Source of the DNA: Paucisalibacillus globulus DSM 18846
GTDB taxonomy: Bacteria > Bacillota > Bacilli > Bacillales > Amphibacillaceae
Direction of reading: 5' to 3'
Length of the DNA stretch: 64,000 nt
NCBI RefSeq assembly: GCF_000482485.1
Contig: NZ_AXVK01000026.1
Coordinates: forward strand, 1-64,000
Shown: one piece after another, positions 44,764-53,740 of the stretch
Position numbering within the stretch: the stretch's first letter is position 1
How the letters are laid out: the number at the start of each line of letters is the position of its first letter
Position numbers and translations under genes: made by a program
Notes under the pieces: model-generated
The model's input: only the letters and a program-made list of their open reading frames with translations
Told to the model about the DNA's origin: nothing
Database searches by the model: none

Positions 44764-45425
44764 CTATTCATTAGGCGTGATAAACGTAATCGATTCCATC
44801 AATTTGAATGCCCCATTTAGAATTTCAGTTTCATCATAGTTACAACCTTTTTGTTCTTCGTAGCAAATTTGATTATATTCATATCTCACAGCTTGATTAG
44901 TATCTTTAAACTGAACTAGTCCTAAAACACTAAAATTACTTAAGCCATTTTTTTGGTGAAGTACTTCTTACTTGCATAGTAAATATTTCTATCCTCTTGT
45001 TCATTCATTTCGAACTCACCATCATACTTGTATTAACTTGACAACAAATATAATTGCGTTTCAGTATACTTAGTATCTTTACTAAATTCATAAGTCGAAA
45101 AAACAGTGAAAGATACATTATTTTTCTTTTTATTGCCGTATTTAATAAGTTCAAATGTGTCTCCACTAGTTTCATAGGTCATTGGGTCAGCCATTGCGTC
45201 ACTTGGATACAACATCATATACCCACCCGTTTTCGACCTAAACTGAAGATACCCTTCCTCAACTTCTACAGATGTATCAATAAATTCACTTGTAAATTCA
45301 TCCTGAAGTGCAGCAGCATCTGATGGCTAAACCGACCCCTTCTTTGTTACTTCCTTATTCTGCATTCCACCACATCCTCCGAGCATTAAAGTAAAAGTTA
45401 ATACAATTAAAACTATTTTTTTCAT
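44764..45425 (-). pseudogene. Broken paralogue of the preceding lipoprotein
   Basis: Starts MKKIVLIVLTFTLMLGGCGG, almost as in the intact gene. It has a TAG in the linker (GSV-stop-PSDAAALQDE where the intact gene has GSVEQSDAAALQDE) and a later frame change after QLYLLSS near 45,033. The end ESITFITPNE resembles the intact ESVTFISANN. Upstream flanks are also similar, so the two arose by tandem duplication. Confidence 0.85.
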
Positions 45426-45539
45426 GAAGGAGAAGCACCTCTCAACGATTGAAAATTTTGCCAATAGTATACCACATGTGAAAGTAACTTGTTATATTTT
45501 GTATTGATATTTCAGAAAACAACTATTAAATACTATGAT

Positions 45540-45650
45540 GCAAATTATACAAAGCTATGGGGACAAATCGTTTCGGTGAAGCGAGTAATTGCAAATGGTC
45601 TTCGGTGGGACGAGTAACCGCATTCCCAGTCCCAGGTACCTCGTATCTAC
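45540..45650. repeat. Decayed REP-like block with an imperfect tandem repeat
   Basis: CTATGGGGACAAATCG and CCCAGGTACCTCG are relics of the GGGGACAGGTACC family. Between them TTCGGTGAAGCGAGTAA and TTCGGTGGGACGAGTAA repeat about 32 bases apart. Nothing else is seen in the 480-base gap. Confidence 0.5.
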
Positions 45651-45903
45651 TAAAACGATAGAAAATTAGTTTCACTAGTGTTTATTGAGTCCACCTAATA
45701 ATCCATATTTAACTGTTTTTATAAACGAAAGTAAATCCTTGGATTTGTAGATAACTGTATTTCAAAAGGATTAATATAAAGAATGTCCCATTTAATGAAA
45801 TTCCCCTTTAATAGTCCTAATTCAAGGACAAGCTACATACATTGTTTTTAAAAGAAACACCCTTAGAAGTAATTAGCAAGACATCAATCAACGGAGGTAT
45901 TCC

Positions 45904-46449
45904 ATGTACAAACGAACTAGTTTACTAATCATTTGTCTAGTCATCCTTAGTGGATGCATGAACGCAGCAGCGTATAACGACGAAGATGTTGCAGCAATTG
46001 TAAGAGGAGAAGAAATTACAGTTGGTTACATGCGTTTGCTGTACCCTGATGAAGAAATTGCGAATATGGTTGAAGAGGCTGTGAAAGCTAAATTAGCTGA
46101 ACAAGAAGTTAAAAAGATGAAAGTTGATGTTTCCAAGCAGATTGAACAATTAGTAGAGTCCTATGGCCAGTATCCAAAAGAAGAAACACAAAGTATAGAA
46201 GCTCAATCCATACGCGCGTTTGCCGATCCACAGGCTGAGAAACTTGGAATGGATCCGAATGAATACTATAAGAAGTACACCGAGATATCCACCGAAATGG
46301 TTGGCTATATTAATGCCTACACTACAGCATTATTAGGTGAACTAGAGGAAGACCAATTCGGTATTGAAGAATATGCCGAACACGCAAATCAACTCTTTGA
46401 AGATTTAGTAGAACAAAACCAAGATAGCATTGAAATCAAAATTAAATAA
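45904..46449 (+). CDS. Lipoprotein with SurA/PrsA-like N-terminal helix region
   Basis: A 181-residue lipoprotein. Signal MYKRTSLLIICLVILSGCMN with lipobox LSGC (Cys18). Residues about 28-75, AAIVRGEEITVGYMRLLYPD followed by a charged helix EEAVKAKLAEQEVKKMKVDV, resemble the chaperone segment of SurA/PrsA-type folding factors, but no peptidyl-prolyl isomerase domain follows. GGAGG precedes the ATG. It is convergent with the LicR-like gene across a REP-like palindrome. Function unknown. Confidence 0.6.
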   Translation: MYKRTSLLIICLVILSGCMNAAAYNDEDVAAIVRGEEITVGYMRLLYPDEEIANMVEEAVKAKLAEQEVKKMKVDVSKQIEQLVESYGQYPKEETQSIEAQSIRAFADPQAEKLGMDPNEYYKKYTEISTEMVGYINAYTTALLGELEEDQFGIEEYAEHANQLFEDLVEQNQDSIEIKIK

Positions 46450-46451
46450 AG

Positions 46452-46503
46452 CCGTGGGGACAGGTACCTCGGCTCAATCGAGCCGAGGTACCTGTCCCCA
46501 CGG
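46452..46503. repeat. Perfect REP-like palindrome, likely bidirectional terminator
   Basis: Two 23-base arms around GGGGACAGGTACCTCGGC pair perfectly across a six-base loop (CAATCG). It is the best-preserved member of the family in the window, it fills the whole gap between two convergent genes, and CTTTT follows on the plus strand. Confidence 0.85.
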
Positions 46504-46510
46504 ACTTTTC

Positions 46511-48436
46511 TTACTCTTCTAAAACTCGTATAAATTCTTCATAGTTTTTTGCTTTAACCAATTTTCCGACGATGTTGGTGTCGTCTATAATCCTACCTAG
46601 CATTTCATACATTGCCTGTAAGTCTTCTTGACTATTTTTCTTTACACACAGCATGGAGACGAACTGGACTGATTTATCTGACCATAGGATAGGTTTCTCC
46701 AAAGTACAGACTACTAGAAAGGTTTTTTCAGTTTTTGGTGTTATTGGATGTGGTATCGCTACTAAGTTACCATAGGAAGTAGGTGCGACTTTTTCTCTTT
46801 CATAAACCGCTTCTAGAAACGTCTCATCTACCAAGCCTTTCTTCACCAATTCATCATTCATAAAATTCAAAACCTCATCCATCGTTTTGAATTTTTTCTG
46901 AAGAAACATTAAACCCTTTTCAAAATAGGAATTCACGGAATGATTCTTATCCCCTACAAAATGACTAATCTTACCTAAATCACTATCTCCTAAAATAGCA
47001 TTCACCTGAATAACTGGTATAGGAACATCCTCTGGAATTGGTATGGAACTCACAATAAAATCAATATCATTTAAATTGTAATCTCGTAATTTGTAATACT
47101 CTGTCGTCCCAACAACGTCCAGTTCATTACTAAATTTATTTTTCAATTTATAATAAATTAATTGTGCGGTACCAAACCCTGATGCACAAACAATTAAACA
47201 CCGCTTTGGTCCAGCCCTAAACTTTCTCCGTTCCATCGCTGCACCGATATGAAGTGCAATATAGCCAACTTCATTTTCATCTATTTCCGATCCTGTTTCC
47301 TTACCAATTATTATCCCCGCAAAAACGGCCACTTCAAATGCCAACGGATAATTCTTTTTAATATCCATTATCATTGGATTACGTATATTCATCCCATACT
47401 TATATCGATTAACAGCTGGTTTTAAATGAAGACCTAAACCGATGATTAACTCCTTATCATTGCTAATCCCAAGATTAAATTCCTGTTCAATTTGGTCCAA
47501 CACCATGGTAACAAGATGTAAAATCTCCTCATCCATCACGCCTTCTACAACATCATTCGCCTGAGAAAGCAATTTGGTCCCTAGTAAATGAAGCGCAATA
47601 TAAGCTACTTCGGATGGTGGAAATTCTACTTGATACGTTTCTTCTATTTCCTTTACAATTTCCTGTGCGACGGTATATTCCTTTTGATTGATAATATCCT
47701 GAATATCCATATGATATAATGTCACATGATTTCCACTTATAATCCGCTTATAAGCAATCACCAGATGCACCAGTAAATTATTTATTGCAATGTCTGATAA
47801 TGTGATTGTATGCGCATTAATTTGATTCATAATAATCTCATATAAACTATCCTGCACTTTTTGGTCAAAAGCAACAAGATGTGGGTCAATCCATTGTTCT
47901 CCGCTCGCTTCATTCCGGTCAAAGACATACTCCGATATGCAAAAACGAAGCTTCATTTCATCCCCTTTTACCTTTAACCCATAATTTGGACGTACATCTA
48001 AAGTAAGATCATAGCTCGCCAATATTTCCTTCACATGTTTCAAATCATTTTGAACGGTTGACTTACTAATATACATTTCCTCTGCTAAATCATCTAATTT
48101 CATGTATTCCTCATGAAGTAAAAGTCGAGTGATGATATATTTTGTTCGTTCCTCAGGTGTCCTCGGTACATAGGCATCATCTGGATTTTCTTGGCTGGAT
48201 ATATCTTTTAGAAAGTTACGAAAAGACTGCTCATCCGTAACTTCTAGCCGGTATCCCTTTCCCATCAAGGAATCAATCTTTGCACCATGTTTTTCTAAAG
48301 TGGTTGAGAGGTGTTTAACATCTTCTCGTGTCGTACGCGCTGTTACTTGGTTCATCGTAGCAAGATATTTACCTGTAATAGGTGATGTTGCGGCCATTAA
48401 TTCGCGTAATATGGATTTCATTCTGTTTTCTAACAT
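46511..48436 (-). CDS. PRD-type activator of a beta-glucoside PTS operon, LicR-like
   Basis: A 641-residue regulator: N-terminal HTH domains (TKYIILTRLL-like region; MYISKSTVQNDLKHVKEILA, about 112-131), two PRDs (about 180-400; histidines in NNLLVHLVIAY and VGYIALHIGA), an EIIB-like part with CLIVCASGFGTAQLIYYKL (about 412-430), and a EIIA-like end with SYGNLVAIPHPITPKTEKTF. Phosphorylation by the PTS would set its activity. It follows the GH1 gene after a terminator and so probably has its own transcript. AAGGTG precedes the ATG. Confidence 0.85.
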   Translation of the reverse strand: MLENRMKSILRELMAATSPITGKYLATMNQVTARTTREDVKHLSTTLEKHGAKIDSLMGKGYRLEVTDEQSFRNFLKDISSQENPDDAYVPRTPEERTKYIITRLLLHEEYMKLDDLAEEMYISKSTVQNDLKHVKEILASYDLTLDVRPNYGLKVKGDEMKLRFCISEYVFDRNEASGEQWIDPHLVAFDQKVQDSLYEIIMNQINAHTITLSDIAINNLLVHLVIAYKRIISGNHVTLYHMDIQDIINQKEYTVAQEIVKEIEETYQVEFPPSEVAYIALHLLGTKLLSQANDVVEGVMDEEILHLVTMVLDQIEQEFNLGISNDKELIIGLGLHLKPAVNRYKYGMNIRNPMIMDIKKNYPLAFEVAVFAGIIIGKETGSEIDENEVGYIALHIGAAMERRKFRAGPKRCLIVCASGFGTAQLIYYKLKNKFSNELDVVGTTEYYKLRDYNLNDIDFIVSSIPIPEDVPIPVIQVNAILGDSDLGKISHFVGDKNHSVNSYFEKGLMFLQKKFKTMDEVLNFMNDELVKKGLVDETFLEAVYEREKVAPTSYGNLVAIPHPITPKTEKTFLVVCTLEKPILWSDKSVQFVSMLCVKKNSQEDLQAMYEMLGRIIDDTNIVGKLVKAKNYEEFIRVLEE

Positions 48437-48525
48437 TTTCTACTATCACCTTACTTTCGGTGTGAAAATTAGAATCACCATAGCTTCTTCTAATGTTATC
48501 ATTAAACTATATTTTAACATGAAGA

Positions 48526-48553
48526 GGTCCTGATTCATAAGTAGAATCAGAAC
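48526..48553 (-). terminator. Terminator of the PTS/GH1 operon
   Basis: Arms GGTCCTGATTC and GAATCAGAACC form a hairpin just past the GH1 gene on the minus strand, followed by TCTTC. T tract is modest. Confidence 0.5.
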
Positions 48554-48620
48554 CTATACTAAAATATCAAAAAATCATCCTTCTGAACTTCAAGCACCAC
48601 ACTCGAGCGCTCAACTAAAC

Positions 48621-50009
48621 TTAAAATCCATTATTCTCCGATACTTCTTTAATCCAATGTGCACTCTTCTTCGGTGTGCGTTCCTTCGTTTCCACATCAA
48701 CTGAGAAGAATCCGTAACGGTTTTTGTAGGCGTTCATCCAAGACCAGTTATCCATCGTTGTCCAAAGATGGTATCCTTTTGTGTTACATCCTTCTTGAAT
48801 CGATTTGTGCAACCATTTTAGATGTTCACGGATAAAATCAATACGGTAATCATCTTGAATTTCTCCGTCTTTTAGGAAACGGTCTTCATCTTGGACACCC
48901 ATACCATTTTCAGAAATGAAGGATTCAATATTTCCATAGTTTTCTTTAAGATTAATCATAATATCATAGATGCCTTTTTCATAGATTTCCCATCCACGAT
49001 ATTGGTTCATTTTACGACCTGGCATTTCATAATTATCAAAGAACCAATCTGGCATGAATGGACCATATGGATTTGGTAAATGTTCTTTTGCTTTTACACG
49101 ACGTGGTTGATAATAGTTTACACCTAGGATATCTGCCGTATTTGCTTTAATTAATTCACGATCGCCTTTTTCCGTTACTGGTAACTGACTATGCTCACGA
49201 AGAACTTCAATTAACTCTTCAGGGTATTCCCCTAGAACTGCCGGGTCTAGGAAACTACGGTTAAAGAATAAATCTGCCATACGTGATGCTTTTAAGTCAG
49301 CAGGATGTTGGCTACGTGGATAAGATGGTGTTAAGTTTAAGATGATACCAATTTTCCCATTATTAATATCAAATGTACGGAACGCTTCAACCGCTTTTGC
49401 ATGAGCAATCATCGTATGATAGGCAACCTGCACCGCACGTCTTCCATCCACTACATTCGGGTAATGGAAGTCATACAGATAGCCACCTTCTACTGGTACA
49501 ATTGGCTCGTTGAATGTAAACCATTTAGTAACACGGTCACCGAATAGACGGAATGCTTCCTTAGCATAGGCTTCATACGCGTCGACAACTGCTCTACTCT
49601 CCCAGCCGCCCTCTTCTTGTAATTCAAATGGCATATCAAAGTGGTATAGGTTTACAAAAGGCTCAATACCATTCGCAAGTAATTCATCAATTACATTATT
49701 GTAAAATTTTACAGCCTCTTGGTTTACTTCCCCACGTCCACCAGGGATTAGGCGAGACCAAGAAATAGATAGGCGGAATGTATTATGACCGATTCCCTTC
49801 ATTAATTGAATATCATCTTTATAACGATGGTAAAAGTCAGAAGTAGACTCTGGACCTACCCCATCAAAAAAGCGATTAGGTTCTGTTTCATACCAATGAT
49901 CCCAAATGTTTTTCCCTTTTCCACCTTCACCTGCTGCACCTTCAATTTGTGTAGCTGATGTTGCACTTCCCCACCAAAATCCTTCTGGAAATTTATACTG
50001 TAATGTCAT
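48621..50009 (-). CDS. Glycoside hydrolase family 1, 6-phospho-beta-glucosidase-like
   Basis: A protein of 462 residues from ATG 50,009 (GGAGG upstream). GH1 signatures: YKFPEGFWWGSATSATQIEG at the N-terminus, acid/base glutamate in KWFTFNEPIVP, nucleophile in ESFISENGMG, and C-terminal GYHLWTTMDNWSWMNAYKNR. It is encoded with a cellobiose-type PTS, so it probably hydrolyses imported phospho-disaccharides; the downstream end, though, has no obvious phosphate-binding motif I can vouch for, and plain beta-glucosidase is possible. Confidence 0.88.
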   Translation of the reverse strand: MTLQYKFPEGFWWGSATSATQIEGAAGEGGKGKNIWDHWYETEPNRFFDGVGPESTSDFYHRYKDDIQLMKGIGHNTFRLSISWSRLIPGGRGEVNQEAVKFYNNVIDELLANGIEPFVNLYHFDMPFELQEEGGWESRAVVDAYEAYAKEAFRLFGDRVTKWFTFNEPIVPVEGGYLYDFHYPNVVDGRRAVQVAYHTMIAHAKAVEAFRTFDINNGKIGIILNLTPSYPRSQHPADLKASRMADLFFNRSFLDPAVLGEYPEELIEVLREHSQLPVTEKGDRELIKANTADILGVNYYQPRRVKAKEHLPNPYGPFMPDWFFDNYEMPGRKMNQYRGWEIYEKGIYDIMINLKENYGNIESFISENGMGVQDEDRFLKDGEIQDDYRIDFIREHLKWLHKSIQEGCNTKGYHLWTTMDNWSWMNAYKNRYGFFSVDVETKERTPKKSAHWIKEVSENNGF

Positions 50010-50025
50010 TTGATGTACCTCCCAA

Positions 50026-50331
50026 TTATTTGTTACGATAGATTTCAATGATTTCTGTAGCTAAATCACGAACCGTCATGGCATTCATTAAATGGTCCTG
50101 TGAATGGATCAAAATAATATTCACGTTAGCACCTTCACCACTAGCTTCGTCCTGAAGTAACTTTGTTTGGAAACCATGTGCCTTCGTTAACTCTTCGCCT
50201 GCTTCAACTAACTTCCGATCAGCCTCATCAAAATTTCCCTCTTTAGCTTCTTGAATAGCTTCCATTGCGCTTGAACGACCATTTCCTGCATATAAAATGA
50301 TTTGAAATGCGATTTCAGTTATATTATCCAA
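50026..50331 (-). CDS. PTS lactose/cellobiose IIA
   Basis: A 101-residue three-helix phosphocarrier: ITEIAFQIILYAGNGRSSAM, then LVEAGEELTKAHGFQTKLL and VNIILIHSQDHLMNAMTVRD with the active histidine in SQDHLM. It is typical of the trimeric lactose/chitobiose group. TTG start after GAGGTG. Genes for IIC and GH1 flank it. Confidence 0.9.
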   Translation of the reverse strand: MDNITEIAFQIILYAGNGRSSAMEAIQEAKEGNFDEADRKLVEAGEELTKAHGFQTKLLQDEASGEGANVNIILIHSQDHLMNAMTVRDLATEIIEIYRNK

Positions 50332-50378
50332 TACCTTTCACCTCTCTAAGTTGCTGATCCATGATTAATAAATAGGAC

Positions 50379-50402
50379 GGCCCCGCATTTTCAATTGGGG
50401 CC
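50379..50402 (-). other. GC-rich intercistronic hairpin
   Basis: GGCCCC/GGGGCC with a 12-base loop lies between the IIC stop and the IIA start. It may stabilise or attenuate the operon message. Confidence 0.5.
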
Positions 50403-50411
50403 ATTAAATCA

Positions 50412-51692
50412 TTAGCTTGCTTTTTTCTCATTTTCATAATAGTTTTTATCAAGAATCTTAAGGAACGGCCACCATATGATCATGACAACCATTAAGTTAA
50501 ATAGCTGAAGTGCGGCACCTTGCCATGCATTACCTGTTGCTAAGAATCCACTTAGAAGTGGTGGTGTAGTCCATGGCACAATAATACCCGCTGGTTTTGG
50601 TACAATTCCAGTTGACATTGCAAAGTACGTCACAAGCGTTACAACTACTGGAGCAATGATCCAAGGAATGATAACTAATGGATTCATCACAATCGGTAAT
50701 CCAAAGATAATTGGTTCGTTTACGTTAAATACACCCGCTGGAGCACCCAGTTTACCTAATTCCTTTAGTTGCCTGCTTCGACCAATCATAAAGATAAGAA
50801 GGATAACCGCAAGCGTCATACCAGTTCCACCCATACCAACTAAGAATGTATCGATAAACTGTTTTGTTACAACGTTTGGTAATTCCGTACCTGCTTGGAA
50901 CGCTTGTAGGTTTTCATCATTTAATGTGTACCAAATTGGGTCAAATACAGAGTTTACGATAATTTGACCATGTAAACCAAAGAACCAGAAAACTTGAATT
51001 AAAAGAACCGCAATAATTGTTGCTGTTAAACCACTACCTAGAGTAGTTAATGGTTGTTGAATAATCGTATAGATAAAGTTCTGTACTGTATCAAATGGCG
51101 TATAGCTAAAGATAATACGAATAATCAAGAACAATGTTAATGTCAATGTGACAGGTATTAATGCACTAAATGATTTAGAAACACCCTCCGGAACTCCAGG
51201 AGGCATTTTAATTGTCCAATTCTTTTGCGTAAAGAATCGATATAACTCAGCTGACACAAATGCAGTAATAATTCCTAAGAACATACCTTGCGCACCTAAG
51301 CTAGCTGTTGGAATAACACCTGATAATCCTTCAAGAACTTGTGGTGTTAAGATTAAGAATGATGCTAAGGCAACTGCACCACCATAAATTGCATCCAGTC
51401 CATATTGCTGTGTTAGCTTATATCCAATACCAATAATGACAAACAAGCCCATAATACTTAATGTTGCTGCTGATGCTGGTCCTAATGCATTTTGGTATGT
51501 TGCAAACGCGTCTTCCCCAATCAGCTTATCTAAGAATGGTAAGTTTGCTAAAACGACAAATATGGAACCGAAAATGATAAATGGTAATGAAACCATGAAA
51601 CCGTCACGTAAAGCGGTTAAATATTTGTTGTTGTTTAACTTATCCGCAATTGGTAATAGGAAATTTTCTAGAAACTCCATAAACTTATTCAT
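50412..51692 (-). CDS. PTS lactose/cellobiose IIC permease
   Basis: A protein of 426 residues from ATG 51,692 (GGGGG upstream). About ten helices. The family opening FMEFLENFLLPIADKLNNNK, FWFFGLHGQIIVNSVFDPIW, and NVNEPIIFGLPIVMNPLVII (the substrate-binding NEP loop) are clear. It translocates and phosphorylates beta-linked disaccharides or glucosides such as cellobiose. Confidence 0.9.
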   Translation of the reverse strand: MNKFMEFLENFLLPIADKLNNNKYLTALRDGFMVSLPFIIFGSIFVVLANLPFLDKLIGEDAFATYQNALGPASAATLSIMGLFVIIGIGYKLTQQYGLDAIYGGAVALASFLILTPQVLEGLSGVIPTASLGAQGMFLGIITAFVSAELYRFFTQKNWTIKMPPGVPEGVSKSFSALIPVTLTLTLFLIIRIIFSYTPFDTVQNFIYTIIQQPLTTLGSGLTATIIAVLLIQVFWFFGLHGQIIVNSVFDPIWYTLNDENLQAFQAGTELPNVVTKQFIDTFLVGMGGTGMTLAVILLIFMIGRSRQLKELGKLGAPAGVFNVNEPIIFGLPIVMNPLVIIPWIIAPVVVTLVTYFAMSTGIVPKPAGIIVPWTTPPLLSGFLATGNAWQGAALQLFNLMVVMIIWWPFLKILDKNYYENEKKAS

Positions 51693-51717
51693 TTTTTTTG
51701 TTCCCCCTTTATGACGA

Positions 51718-52026
51718 TTATTCGCCAATTAACTCTAACGCTTTATCTAATACTGCTCCTCCATCCACACGGCCATATGCCATTGGATCGATAACATCTA
51801 ACGGAATTCCAACTTGCTCTGCTACAACAGAGAATTTCTTTTTCATAAATCTCATTTGTGGACCGATTAAAAGAACGTCTGCTTTTTCCATTTCAGATGG
51901 AGCTTTGTCCTGTGCCACAGCCCAGATATTAACTTCGATTCCTCTAGAGACAGCTACCTCCTCCATTTTTTTAACTAATAAACTTGTAGACATACCTGCT
52001 GAACATGCTAATAAAATATTTTTCAT
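51718..52026 (-). CDS. PTS lactose/cellobiose IIB
   Basis: A 102-residue phosphocarrier. The phosphocysteine loop is NILLACSAGMSTSLLVKKME with Cys8. First gene of the operon IIB-IIC-IIA-GH1. GGGGG before the ATG; a CRE-like site lies 55 bases upstream. Confidence 0.9.
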   Translation of the reverse strand: MKNILLACSAGMSTSLLVKKMEEVAVSRGIEVNIWAVAQDKAPSEMEKADVLLIGPQMRFMKKKFSVVAEQVGIPLDVIDPMAYGRVDGGAVLDKALELIGE

Positions 52027-52080
52027 CTATAATACCCCCAAGGTGTTGTAATGTGTTTTGATTCTATATTTAGATTAATA

Positions 52081-52094
52081 CTAAAACGCTTACA
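52081..52094 (-). promoter_or_regulatory. Candidate CRE before the cellobiose-type PTS operon
   Basis: The minus strand reads TGTAAGCGTTTTAG, 12 of 14 matches to TGWAANCGNTNWCA. Catabolite repression of a beta-glucoside operon would be expected. Confidence 0.45.
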
Positions 52095-52306
52095 ACTAAA
52101 CATATTGTTTTTCCTCCATGTGGCGGAAATTGTTAATCCATGTCACTTTTTGCTGATTTTCAGGACAAGGATAGAAGCTAATTCCCTACATTCAAGTACA
52201 GAGCTGAATGATTTATTTCTTGGCAGTTAGCAATTCTTTTTTCCTTTACGCGCTTTCATGTTATTTTATAATGGAGAAGTAAACATGTACTTAGGAGATG
52301 AACAAC

Positions 52307-53155
52307 ATGCTTATAGGTGGAATAGAGGCAGGCGGTACAAAGTTTGTATGTGCAGTCGGTGATGAATTTGGCAATATTATCGACAAAACAACATTCCCTA
52401 CGGAAGACCCTGATAAAACATTGGATGCTACGAAGGCGTTCTTCAGCAAACATGCTATCCAATCACTTGGTGTGGGAAGCTTCGGTCCTGTCGACTTAAA
52501 TAAAGACAGTGAAACATATGGATACATATTAAATACTCCGAAACTAAAATGGAAACAATACAATCTGTTAGGTCGATTAAAGCAAGACTTCGATATTCCA
52601 ATCACTCTAGATACAGATGTTAATGCTGCGGCTCTAGGGGAATACAAATATGGAGTAGCAAAGAATGCTAAAAGTGTGCTTTATATTACAGTAGGAACTG
52701 GTATCGGAGCAGGATTTGTGAAAGATGGCCAAACATTTATTGGCAAAAGTCATCCCGAAATGGGTCATATTATTATCCAGCAAAGAAAGAATGATGACTT
52801 CGAAGGAATTTGCCCCTATCACGGGAATTGTTTAGAAGGCTTGGCTTCAGGACCAGCAATTGAACAACGTTATGGGAAAAAAGGACATCTTTTAGGAACA
52901 GATCATGCAGCTTGGGAATTAGAAGCTGACTACTTAGCACAAGCAATCACAAATTATCTACTCATTCTTTCCCCGGAAAAGGTGATTATTGGTGGTGGAG
53001 TGATGAAGCAGGAACAGCTTTACCCACTTATTCGTAAGCGAGTAAGTGAACTGTCGAATGGGTATATGGAGCTTAATAATTTGGAAGAGATAATTGTAGC
53101 ACCTACTCTAAATGATGAGCAGGGAATTAAGGGTGCTATTGCATTGACATTATAG
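52307..53155 (+). CDS. ROK-family fructokinase
   Basis: A protein of 282 residues from ATG 52,307 (AGGAG seven bases upstream; the ATG nine bases earlier overlaps the site). ROK signatures: GGIEAGGTKFVCAVGDEFGN (phosphate-binding), LYITVGTGIGAGFV, and the zinc-binding block HPEMGHIII with GICPYHGNCLEGLASGPAIE. It phosphorylates fructose or a related hexose. Divergent from the cellobiose-type PTS; in B. subtilis a similar kinase (gmuE) accompanies a mannan PTS operon, so a mannobiose-like substrate for the whole cluster is an alternative. Confidence 0.85.
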   Translation: MLIGGIEAGGTKFVCAVGDEFGNIIDKTTFPTEDPDKTLDATKAFFSKHAIQSLGVGSFGPVDLNKDSETYGYILNTPKLKWKQYNLLGRLKQDFDIPITLDTDVNAAALGEYKYGVAKNAKSVLYITVGTGIGAGFVKDGQTFIGKSHPEMGHIIIQQRKNDDFEGICPYHGNCLEGLASGPAIEQRYGKKGHLLGTDHAAWELEADYLAQAITNYLLILSPEKVIIGGGVMKQEQLYPLIRKRVSELSNGYMELNNLEEIIVAPTLNDEQGIKGAIALTL

Positions 53156-53164
53156 AGGTCAATG

Positions 53165-53204
53165 AAAAAGCTGTTGCAGTGGTAGGTTGCAACAGCTTTT
53201 TTTG
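53165..53204 (+). terminator. Terminator of the fructokinase gene
   Basis: AAAAAGCTGTTGCA pairs with TGCAACAGCTTTTT and is followed by TTTG, a textbook intrinsic terminator nine bases after the stop. Confidence 0.85.
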
Positions 53205-53284
53205 TTTGGGTTTATTAACTACTTATCCAATTTTAACTTTTAGTACAATAAGGGCTTTTCAAATTGTTTTTCTAGGGGTTTTAC

Positions 53285-53740
53285 TTACATTGCTTTTAAT
53301 ACTTCATCTACAGAATTGCTAAACATTTTTGGGTCTTCACTTTTTATGTCTCTTAATAAGTTTATTATTATCTCTTTTGTCTTTTTATCTAGCTTAGATA
53401 GTACACTACCGTATATGCTTCTTACTTGTTCATGATTTAAAATTCTGTAGTGTAAAACTTCCATCCATTCTCTTGCCCTATCAATAACACTAGGGACAGT
53501 TAAAGCGATTAAATATAATCCTTCTTCAATATTTTCTTTATAGAGATGCTCTATGCCATGTACTAATCCGAACATTATTTCATATTGTTCGGTATCATCA
53601 TCAAATCCCATACATAATCCTGTAATAACTGACATATCCCCTAAACCAATGAGATTACCTAATGCTTCTTCAAATAAGGATATTTCTTTTTGAGATTGTA
53701 AAAGTCTATTTGTGTAAACTTTCTTTAATTCTGATTTCAT
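53285..53740 (-). CDS. Immunity protein, Imm30-like (cassette A)
   Basis: A protein of 151 residues from ATG 53,740, with GGAG nine bases upstream. Helical repeat-like protein: FEEALGNLIGLGDMSVITGL, then DDDTEQYEIMFGLVHGIEHL. This pattern resembles the Imm30 family of polymorphic-toxin immunity proteins. The frame is open upstream without a stop into the toxin tip, so translation as a fused toxin-immunity protein cannot be excluded. Its natural partner would be the nuclease tip encoded immediately upstream. Confidence 0.65.
   Translation of the reverse strand: MKSELKKVYTNRLLQSQKEISLFEEALGNLIGLGDMSVITGLCMGFDDDTEQYEIMFGLVHGIEHLYKENIEEGLYLIALTVPSVIDRAREWMEVLHYRILNHEQVRSIYGSVLSKLDKKTKEIIINLLRDIKSEDPKMFSNSVDEVLKAM

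Noticed and set aside
44764-45425. A functional second lipoprotein gene
   Set aside because: An in-frame TAG and a later frameshift remove most of the mature protein.
45540-45650. CRISPR-like array
   Set aside because: Only two imperfect repeat units and relics of REP sequence; no cas genes.
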